This document shows, in pieces, positions 1 through 5,563 of a stretch of DNA of 8,456 bases (positions are counted from its first letter, which is position 1; each line of letters opens with the position of its first letter). The position numbers were made by a program, and so were the translations under genes. Where the stretch lies: the NCBI GenBank assembly GCA_028803175.1, contig JARBCG010000081.1, positions 1-8,456 on the forward strand, in the 5' to 3' direction. This DNA comes from Wolbachia sp. Lineage in GTDB: Bacteria; Pseudomonadota; Alphaproteobacteria; Rickettsiales; Anaplasmataceae. The notes beneath the pieces were generated by a model. The model was not told the DNA's origin and did no database searches. It saw nothing but the letters and a program-made list of their open reading frames with translations.

Positions 1-760
1 AACTTTTTCTCACAGGCCAGTGTTTGGTTATATTGGTATGGTTTATGCAATGGTAGGAATAGCAGTATTTGGTTTTTTAGTATGGGCTCACCATATGTTT
101 ACTGTTGGGCTTGGAACAGAAGCTGTAATATTTTTTAGTGCTTCAACAATGTTGATTGGTGTGATAACTGGAATTAAAGTATTTAGTTGGATTGCCACAA
201 TGTGGGGTGGTTCAATTGAGTTAAAAACTCCAATGCTATTTGCTTTAGGTTTTATTTTTATGTTCATGGGTGGAGGAGTAACAGGAATTGTACTTTCTCA
301 TGGAGGTATAGATAAACTTTTACATGACACTTATTATGTTGTTGCTCACTTTCATTATGTTATGTCGCTAGCCACTTTGTTTGGAGCTTTTGCTGGCTTT
401 TACTATTGGATAGGTAAAATGTCAGGTAAGCAATATAATGAATGCTTGGGAAAAACGCACTTTTGGCTCACTTTTATTGGTACTAATGTTACCTTTTTAC
501 CTCAACATTTTTTAGGATTAGCTGGTATGCCAAGACGTATACCTGATTATCCTGATGCATTTATTCCTTGGAATTATGTTTCCTCTATAGGTTCATACAT
601 ATCATTTCTATCAGTGATGTTTTTCATATTTGTAGTTATACATCTCTTTAAATGGGGTAAAAAAGCTGGAGATAACCCTTGGGGAGCTGATACTTTAGAA
701 TGGACTGTACCTTCACCACCACCTTTCCACTCTTTTGAGAGACCACCAGTCATAAAATAA
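1..760 (+). CDS. coxA: Cytochrome c oxidase subunit I, C-terminal half (5' end outside window)
   Basis: This is the catalytic subunit of the aa3-type terminal oxidase in the inner membrane, which reduces O2 to water and pumps protons. The reading frame is open from base 2 (TFSHRPVFGYIG...), so the apparent GTG start at 20 is an internal Val codon and the gene is cut by the window edge. About 252 residues are visible, roughly half of a normal subunit I. In fragment numbering, the CuB-binding histidine pair is at 30-31 (VWAHHMFTVG) and the K-channel Lys is at 59 (TGIKVFSW). The HDTYYVVAHFHYV segment carries the heme a3 and heme a ligands at His116 and His118. The heme-propionate arginine pair is at 178-179 (GMPRRIPDYPD). 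Several hydrophobic membrane helices are evident, and the C-terminus ends normally in FERPPVIK. All key residues in this half are present. ctaB follows after 1 nt, implying co-transcription. Subunit II would be expected upstream, outside the window. Confidence 0.97.
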   Translation, partial: TFSHRPVFGYIGMVYAMVGIAVFGFLVWAHHMFTVGLGTEAVIFFSASTMLIGVITGIKVFSWIATMWGGSIELKTPMLFALGFIFMFMGGGVTGIVLSHGGIDKLLHDTYYVVAHFHYVMSLATLFGAFAGFYYWIGKMSGKQYNECLGKTHFWLTFIGTNVTFLPQHFLGLAGMPRRIPDYPDAFIPWNYVSSIGSYISFLSVMFFIFVVIHLFKWGKKAGDNPWGADTLEWTVPSPPPFHSFERPPVIK

Positions 761-761
761 A

Positions 762-1649
762 ATGTATACAAGTATCTTGTTAAATAGTGAGTCGACAATA
801 TTAGATTTTTGGCATTTATTAAAGCCAAGGATAATGTATCTAGTTGTATTCACTGCAGTTGCTGGAATGGTGGCTGCACCAGGTGATATACATCCTTTCT
901 TGGCATTTATATCTTTAATCTGCATTGCGCTTGGCTCAGGGGCTGCAGGTGCTATAAATATGTGGTATGATAGAGATATAGATTTACTGATGGAAAGGAC
1001 AAAAAACCGTCCTATACCATCAGGTAGAGTGCTTGCAGGTGATGCACTTGAGTTTGGGGTAGTCTTTGGAATATTGTCAGTTTTTATCATGGCAATTGCA
1101 GTTAATTATGTCTCTGCTATTTTACTTGCATCTAGTATACTGTTTTATGTTTTTATATACACGATCTGGCTAAAAAGACGCACACCGCAGAATATTGTGA
1201 TTGGTGGTGCAGCAGGTGCTTTTCCTCCTATGATTGGGTGGGCAGCTGTTACTAATTCTATAAGTTGGGAAAGCTTTGTATTATTTTTAATAATTTTCAT
1301 GTGGACTCCTCCACATTTTTGGGCGCTATCTTTAAATAGATCTGAAGACTATGCAAAAGCATCGATTCCAATGTTTAATATTGTTTATGGTCCAGAAAAA
1401 ACAAGAAGATATATACTAATTTATAGTGTATTACTGGTATTAATTAGTTTGCTTCCGGCTTTATTTTTGAAAAAACCTTTGTTTTACTTAATTTTAGCGA
1501 TTTATGAGGGTGGCATTTTTATTTGGTATGCTATGTCCATTCTGAGATTTAAAGACAGTAATTTACAGAAAAAAATGTTTTCTTACTCAATTTCTTATCT
1601 ATTTTCTTTATTTGCGAATATTATTTTTTGTTCTATTGATTTATTTTAA
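762..1649 (+). CDS. ctaB: Protoheme IX farnesyltransferase (heme o synthase)
   Basis: This inner-membrane UbiA-family prenyltransferase transfers farnesyl from farnesyl diphosphate to heme b, giving heme o, the precursor of heme a used by CoxA. Its 295 residues match the usual length of about 290-310. The first Asp-rich, Mg-diphosphate motif is N66-x3-D70-x3-D74 (NMWYDRDID), followed by the family's RTKNRPIPSGR (79-89). The second conserved block is LKRRTPQNIVIGGAAGAFPP (137-156), then WTPPHFWALSL (181-191) and EDYAKASIPM (195-204). Multiple hydrophobic helices cover the remainder. The ATG at 762 starts 1 nt after the coxA stop and the N-terminus aligns naturally before the first helix. No strong Shine-Dalgarno is visible, so translational coupling to coxA is likely. 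No defect is visible. The gene is also called cyoE or cox10; the coxA neighbour favours the ctaB name. Confidence 0.96.
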   Translation: MYTSILLNSESTILDFWHLLKPRIMYLVVFTAVAGMVAAPGDIHPFLAFISLICIALGSGAAGAINMWYDRDIDLLMERTKNRPIPSGRVLAGDALEFGVVFGILSVFIMAIAVNYVSAILLASSILFYVFIYTIWLKRRTPQNIVIGGAAGAFPPMIGWAAVTNSISWESFVLFLIIFMWTPPHFWALSLNRSEDYAKASIPMFNIVYGPEKTRRYILIYSVLLVLISLLPALFLKKPLFYLILAIYEGGIFIWYAMSILRFKDSNLQKKMFSYSISYLFSLFANIIFCSIDLF

Positions 1650-1651
1650 TT

Positions 1652-1756
1652 ATGAAAAAACAACAGAAACATAAAAATTATCTTTTATTTTTTCTTTTGG
1701 TGGCTCTTGTTATCGTACTTTTCTTTGTGTCTATAATAAAATTTAATACTAATTGA
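1652..1756 (+). CDS. Small single-span membrane protein, CoxF-like (34 aa)
   Basis: An ATG two nt after the ctaB stop opens a 34-codon frame ending in TGA. The product has a basic N-terminus (MKKQQKHKNY), one hydrophobic segment at about residues 11-29, and a short tail ending KFNTN. The Lys-rich start suggests an N-in membrane protein. In many alphaproteobacteria a tiny single-span protein (CoxF-type, implicated in cytochrome oxidase assembly) lies between ctaB and ctaG, with a hydrophobic core ending in a pattern like LFFVVTIVKL. Here LFFVSIIKF matches that pattern, and the position directly behind ctaB fits. The seen facts are the ORF, its spacing and its membrane-protein character; the family link is my inference. 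No clear Shine-Dalgarno precedes it, so expression would depend on coupling to ctaB. The alternative is a chance ORF, which the position and composition make less likely. Confidence 0.6.
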   Translation: MKKQQKHKNYLLFFLLVALVIVLFFVSIIKFNTN

Positions 1757-1784
1757 TATTATTATACAAAAGAAGTTTAGTATT

Positions 1785-2038
1785 ATAAATCACACGAAAA
1801 AGGTATTTATCTTCCTAACTACAGTAGTCTTATTGATTTTATTATCAAGACATCATATTAGTTTTAATGAAGATATTATACATTTAAAGAGTGATAATAA
1901 GGAATTAAAAAGAAACCAGAGAATTCAATAGAGTCAACTATATTGCATGGAGAAAAAGAAGTATATAATCATGTACTGCCTTCTGATAATTAATTTGTGA
2001 ATGAGGTGGATTTATATTTGCATTCTATTATTAAATAA
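1785..2038 (+). pseudogene. Decayed small membrane-protein gene of unknown function
   Basis: Two protein-like stretches lie in different frames. The first (1785-1928) has a basic start (NHTKKV), a hydrophobic span (about residues 7-20, FIFLTTVVLLILL) and a polar helix (FNEDIIHLKSDNKELKR), then stops at TAG 1929-1931. The second (about 1910-1990) reads KKPENSIEST, HGEKEVYNHVLPSDN, then TAA at 1991-1993. The same frame continues with FVNEVDLYLHSIIK to a second TAA at 2036-2038. Adding one A to the A-run at 1907-1911 would join the two frames as ...NKELKKKPENSIEST..., so a one-base deletion explains the break. No ATG, GTG or TTG opens the first stretch. ATA sits at the natural start (1785-1787), with AGAAG (1771-1775) 9 nt upstream as a possible former ribosome binding site. 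The restored product would be about 69 residues, or about 84 if it read through the first TAA. A small bitopic protein of FtsL/DivIC type is one possibility for the span plus coiled-coil-like segment, but I do not recognise it. Confidence 0.45.
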
Positions 2039-2059
2039 GTAATATAAGGGTATTATTAT

Positions 2060-2064
2060 AGGAT
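2060..2064 (+). promoter_or_regulatory. Ribosome binding site of hflK
   Basis: AGGAT lies 8 nt before the ATG at 2073. It supports that start, which also gives a normal HflK N-terminus containing NPW. Confidence 0.55.
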
Positions 2065-2072
2065 AGATTTTT

Positions 2073-3110
2073 ATGTTTGATGAACGTAATCCATGGAATC
2101 TTGGGAAGAAGCCAGAAGGTGATAAAACTCCCGGTAATGAAGATATCTTGAGTAAGTTTATATCTGATGTAAAATGCTTTTTTGCTTGTTTAACTAGAAA
2201 TAGGGGTAGAAAACCCTATTTTATTATTTTCATTATCTTATTATTTTATGCTTGTGCAGGTTTTTATATTGTGCACCCTAGTGAAGAGGGCATAGAACTT
2301 ATTTTTGGTAAATATTCCAACACGGAAACGTCAGGTTTGCGTTATCATTTCCCTTATCCTGTTGGTAAAGTTATAAAAGTTAATGTCAAAGAAGTAAATC
2401 GTGAAGAAGTAGGAATAAGTAGTTACTATAATCGAGATACGGATCGTGGCGAAGGTGTGATGCTAACTGGAGATGAGAATATAGTTAACGTTAATTTTGA
2501 AGTTCAATGGTGTGTTAGAGATGCTAAAGAGTATTTGTTTAAGGTACGAGACTATAGTCCAGGTTTTACTGTTAAGAATGCTGCTGAGAGTGCTATGCGA
2601 GAAATAATAGGTAAGAATACTATTTCTTTTGCACTAGAAGGTCAAGGTAGAGCAGAAATTTCCAGGGATGCTAGAGTTTTATTACAGCAAATTTTAGATG
2701 GATATCAAACGGGAATAGAAATTTTATCTGTTCAAATGAAAAAAATTGATCCACCTGAGAAAGTCATCAGTTCGTTTAGGGATGTTCAAAGTGCTCGTGC
2801 AGACAAAGAGCGTACTATAAATGAAGCGCATTCTTATAGTAATGACATTATACCTCGAGCAAGGGGCGAAGCAATAAAGATAAAGCTAGATGCAGAAGCA
2901 TATGAGAATGAAATAGTTAATGAAGCGAAGGGTAATGCAAATCGCTTTTTATCTCTCTATGAAGAGTATAGACAAAATCCTTCTCTTGTTAAGAATCGTC
3001 TTTACCTTGAAACTATGGAAAACATTTTCAGTAAAGTAGAGAAAATTGTGATTACTGATGATCTGAAAGGTATGTTTTCTTATTTACCTCTTACAAATTT
3101 AGGGAAATAG
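2073..3110 (+). CDS. hflK: FtsH protease modulator HflK (SPFH/prohibitin family)
   Basis: HflK is an inner-membrane protein that assembles with HflC into a large complex around FtsH and tunes its degradation of membrane proteins. The short polar N-terminus (about 1-47) carries the family's NPW near the start (NPWNLGKK, 6-13), and one membrane span is at about 48-67 (PYFIIFIILLFYACAGFYIV). The SPFH domain begins with HPSEEGIELIFGKY (68-81) and includes LTGDENIVNVNFEVQW (131-146). DPPEKVISSFRDVQSARADK (226-245) leads into an Ala/Glu/Lys-rich helical region ending near 290. The C-terminal YRQNPSLVKNRLYLETME (299-316) is the typical HflK signature. At 345 residues it is within the usual range, with a less Gly-rich N-terminus than free-living relatives. 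hflC follows after 2 nt. Paralogues of the SPFH family exist, but the HflK/HflC tandem makes the assignment firm. Confidence 0.95.
   Translation: MFDERNPWNLGKKPEGDKTPGNEDILSKFISDVKCFFACLTRNRGRKPYFIIFIILLFYACAGFYIVHPSEEGIELIFGKYSNTETSGLRYHFPYPVGKVIKVNVKEVNREEVGISSYYNRDTDRGEGVMLTGDENIVNVNFEVQWCVRDAKEYLFKVRDYSPGFTVKNAAESAMREIIGKNTISFALEGQGRAEISRDARVLLQQILDGYQTGIEILSVQMKKIDPPEKVISSFRDVQSARADKERTINEAHSYSNDIIPRARGEAIKIKLDAEAYENEIVNEAKGNANRFLSLYEEYRQNPSLVKNRLYLETMENIFSKVEKIVITDDLKGMFSYLPLTNLGK
3101..3105 (+). promoter_or_regulatory. Ribosome binding site of hflC inside the 3' end of hflK
   Basis: AGGGA lies 7 nt before the ATG at 3113 and within the last codons of hflK. It fixes the hflC start and indicates coupled translation. 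Confidence 0.6.
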
Positions 3111-3112
3111 TT

Positions 3113-3985
3113 ATGAGTAGTAGTATCAGAGTTATTTTTATTTCTATATTTGTTGCTTTATTAATTATTTTCTTCAATTCAGCATTTGTTGTGCAAGAGA
3201 CAAAACAAGCAATAGTAATTCAACTTGGTAAAGTTGTAAGGGATATAAGGGAAAGTGGCTTATATTTTAAGATACCATTCATAAATAGCGTTACGTTTCT
3301 TGATAAAAGAGTTTTAGATTTAAGCCCTGATAATACGCCAAGAGAGGTTATTACTGCAGATCAAAAACGTATTATAGTAGATGCTTATGCGAAATATAAG
3401 ATAACAGATCCTATTGTTTTTTATCAAGCTGTGAGAAGTGAGTCGGGACTCGTTAGAAGATTGTATCCAGTTATAGAAGCACACATAAGAGAAAATATAG
3501 GAAGATTTTCATTAATCAGCTTGTTGAATGAAAAAAGATCAGAGGTTATGCAATTAATTCAGCGTGGAGTTTACTCTGAAGCTAAAAAGTTTGGTATAGA
3601 AATCATAGATGTAAGGATCAAGAGGGCAGATTTACCAGAAGAAAATAGTTCTGCAATATTCCGTCGTATGCAGACTGAGAGAGAAAAAGAAGCAAAGGAG
3701 ATTAGAGCAGAAGGAGAACAAGCAGGGCAAGAGATTAGGTCGAAAGCTGATAAATTGAAAAGGGAGATTATTTCTAGTGCGGTAAAAGAGTCACATGAAA
3801 TAAGAGGTCGTGGTTATGCTGAAGCAACAAGAATTTATAATGAAGCATTTCAGGTTGATAAAGAGTTTTTTAACTTTTATCGCTCTATGAATGCCTATAG
3901 TAAGTCATTCCTAAGTAATAATACTAGGTTTGTACTTTCGCCAAATAATAATTTTTTGGATATTTTGAATAAGGGGTGGAAATAG
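3113..3985 (+). CDS. hflC: FtsH protease modulator HflC (SPFH/prohibitin family)
   Basis: HflC is the partner of HflK in the membrane complex that regulates FtsH; most of the protein faces the periplasm. The N-terminal membrane anchor is at about residues 4-27 (IRVIFISIFVALLIIFFNSA). The SPFH domain starts with VVQETKQAIVIQLGKVV (26-42) and includes ESGLYFKIPFINSV (47-60). DVRIKRADLPEENSSAIFRR (166-185) is the characteristic HflC segment. A charged helical stretch rich in Glu, Lys and Ala follows to about 235. The C-terminus has NTRFVLSPNNNFLDIL (270-285), matching the conserved FVLSPdsdFf ending of HflC. At 290 residues it is of normal length. It lies 2 nt after hflK and 3 nt before htrA. 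No damaged motif is visible. Confidence 0.95.
   Translation: MSSSIRVIFISIFVALLIIFFNSAFVVQETKQAIVIQLGKVVRDIRESGLYFKIPFINSVTFLDKRVLDLSPDNTPREVITADQKRIIVDAYAKYKITDPIVFYQAVRSESGLVRRLYPVIEAHIRENIGRFSLISLLNEKRSEVMQLIQRGVYSEAKKFGIEIIDVRIKRADLPEENSSAIFRRMQTEREKEAKEIRAEGEQAGQEIRSKADKLKREIISSAVKESHEIRGRGYAEATRIYNEAFQVDKEFFNFYRSMNAYSKSFLSNNTRFVLSPNNNFLDILNKGWK
3971..3979 (+). promoter_or_regulatory. Strong ribosome binding site of htrA
   Basis: AAGGGGTGG lies 9 nt before the ATG at 3989, overlapping the last codons of hflC. It is the best Shine-Dalgarno-like match I noted before any gene here and suggests htrA is translated well in its own right. Confidence 0.65.
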
Positions 3986-3988
3986 TTT

Positions 3989-5491
3989 ATGAGAAATAAA
4001 GCATTCATTTTATCTCTATTCGCATGTTTTCTTATTTCGTTTTCTTTATGTGCTGACGTATTTGATTGGAGTGTAAAAAAAGTAGATAATTCTAAAACTA
4101 ACTCTACAGAATGTAACTGCAATCAAGGGTTTGCTAATCTGGTTGAAGAACTTATCCCTGCGGTTGTAAATATCTCAAGCGAACAAGTTATCAAACAAGA
4201 AAATAATAGCAGGGTTAGGATTCCTTCTCCTCCAAAAGATAATTTCTTTGATGAATTTAGAAGATTTTTTGAGGATTTTGATCAATTCTTTATGGATAGA
4301 GGTCCTTACATTAATAGAGAAGTAGTATCACTTGGTTCTGGGTTTATTATAGATGAAGGTGGAATTGTAGTTACTAATTATCATGTTATTAAAAATGCCA
4401 AGGAAATAACCATTACTATGAATGATAACACTTATTTTAAGGCAGAAGTTTTAGGCCATGACTCAAGGACTGATCTTGCTATACTTAAGATCAATTCTGA
4501 TAAATCGCTTCCTTATGTTAAATTTGGTAATTCTGATAAATCAAGAGTTGGCGACTTAGTTATAGCAATAGGTAATCCATTTGGCCTTGGTAGTTCTGTT
4601 AGTACAGGAATTGTATCTGCAAGATCTAGAGATATTAGCATTGGCACTATGAATGAATTTATTCAAACTGATGCTGCGATTAATAAAGGAAACTCTGGCG
4701 GACCATTATTCAATTTAAGTGGAGAAGTTATAGGTATTAACACTGCTATCTTTTCTCCATCTGAATCTGGCGGTAATGTAGGTATAGGTTTTGCCATACC
4801 ATCTAATTTAGCTATGTCAATTATTGACACATTAAAAAATGGTAAGAAAGTGGAACACGGATGGCTTGGTGTACAAGTGCAGCCTATAACAAAAGAGTTT
4901 GCTGAATCTTTAGGTTTAAAGGAAACAAAAGGTGCGTTGGTTGCAAGTGTAGTGAAGGATGGACCTGCTGATAAAGCGAAAATCAGAGCTGGCGACATAA
5001 TATTAGAATTCAATGATAAAAAAATTGAAAGAATGACACAATTGCCTCAAATAGTTTCAATGACTGAGCCTAACAAAAAAGTACAAGTTAAATTACTTAG
5101 AAAAGGCAAAGAGGTTAATGTTAAAGCTGTGGTAGGGCAATTTTTAGATGAAACTAAAGACAGCAATGGCACGTATAATCATGGAAGTGATAAGTCAAAA
5201 TCTGATATAACTGGTTTGACTGTTTCAAACTTACCAAATGAGATTAAAGAAGGTAAGGATGATTTAAAAGGTGTTATAATTACTGGTATAGATAGTGATA
5301 GTAACGCTGCACTCCGTGGCATTAGAAAAGGAGATATAATTATGCAAGTAGATGGGTCTGATATAGAAAATACTGATGATTTTCAAAAAAAAATTAGTTC
5401 AGTAATAAAGAAAAATGGTAAAGATTCGATCATGTTACTTATTCATCGCAATGGAAATCAGTTTTTTACTTCAATTAAGTTAAAGAAATAG
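3989..5491 (+). CDS. htrA: Periplasmic serine protease/chaperone HtrA (DegP/Do type)
   Basis: HtrA degrades or holds misfolded envelope proteins in the periplasm. A Sec signal peptide spans residues 1-22 (MRNKAFILSLFACFLISFSLCA), with likely cleavage after LCA; Cys21 is not in a proper lipobox. The trypsin-like domain carries the full triad: His132 (TNYHVIKNA), Asp162 (RTDLAILKI) and Ser236 (GNSGGPLFN). The oxyanion/activation region includes IAIGNPFGLGSSVSTGIVS (192-210). A Phe- and Asp-rich insertion at about 83-103 matches the LA-loop region. PDZ1 begins at about 291 (GWLGVQVQPI) with GALVASVVKDGPADKAKIRAG at about 315-335. PDZ2 is at about 405-500 and includes ALRGIRKGDIIMQVDG (441-456). 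At 500 residues it has normal Do-family length. The mature protein has only two cysteines, Cys42 and Cys44. The hflK-hflC-htrA order recurs in alphaproteobacteria; the DUF2065 gene often found before degP there is absent. Confidence 0.96.
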   Translation: MRNKAFILSLFACFLISFSLCADVFDWSVKKVDNSKTNSTECNCNQGFANLVEELIPAVVNISSEQVIKQENNSRVRIPSPPKDNFFDEFRRFFEDFDQFFMDRGPYINREVVSLGSGFIIDEGGIVVTNYHVIKNAKEITITMNDNTYFKAEVLGHDSRTDLAILKINSDKSLPYVKFGNSDKSRVGDLVIAIGNPFGLGSSVSTGIVSARSRDISIGTMNEFIQTDAAINKGNSGGPLFNLSGEVIGINTAIFSPSESGGNVGIGFAIPSNLAMSIIDTLKNGKKVEHGWLGVQVQPITKEFAESLGLKETKGALVASVVKDGPADKAKIRAGDIILEFNDKKIERMTQLPQIVSMTEPNKKVQVKLLRKGKEVNVKAVVGQFLDETKDSNGTYNHGSDKSKSDITGLTVSNLPNEIKEGKDDLKGVIITGIDSDSNAALRGIRKGDIIMQVDGSDIENTDDFQKKISSVIKKNGKDSIMLLIHRNGNQFFTSIKLKK

Positions 5492-5521
5492 TTCTCCTAG
5501 AGATCATTGTCAGGTGTGTGA

Positions 5522-5531
5522 TATAGCTATA
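5522..5531. repeat. Perfect 10-bp palindrome in the htrA-addB gap
   Basis: TATAGCTATA is its own reverse complement. It sits in the 72-nt gap between htrA and addB, flanked by two copies of TCAGGT at 5510-5515 and 5535-5540. It may be an operator-like site or a chance AT-rich palindrome. No terminator structure (GC stem plus T-run) is present in the gap. Confidence 0.3.
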
Positions 5532-5563
5532 CAATCAGGTATTGTTTTGGTTATCATATCTTA

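Larger units (their letters stand above)
1757..2072. other. Intergenic region between the cox block and hflK
   Basis: No intact gene occupies these 316 nt. They contain the decayed small reading frame at 1785-2038 and the hflK ribosome binding site. I saw no GC-rich hairpin with a T-run that would qualify as an intrinsic terminator for the coxA-ctaB transcript, and no promoter that stands out from the AT-rich background. The hflK promoter probably lies here, because the gap is far larger than those inside either block. Confidence 0.6.

Noticed and set aside
20..22. GTG as the start of coxA
   Set aside because: The frame is open to the window edge and upstream residues TFSHRP match subunit I, so the codon is internal.
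574..1090. Two overlapping minus-strand frames across the coxA end and ctaB
   Set aside because: They lie opposite confidently assigned genes and show no recognisable motif.
2018..2048. Possible hflK promoter (TTGCAT at 2018, TATAAG at 2043)
   Set aside because: The -35 matches consensus at only three positions and the spacing to the best -10 is 19 nt; such matches are common by chance in AT-rich DNA.
3895..4122. Minus-strand 75-codon frame at the hflC/htrA junction
   Set aside because: It covers the hflC end and the htrA signal peptide on the opposite strand and has no family features.
4663..5013. Minus-strand 116-codon frame within htrA
   Set aside because: It is antisense to the catalytic serine and PDZ1 coding region; its Ser/Pro-rich composition is typical of a shadow frame.
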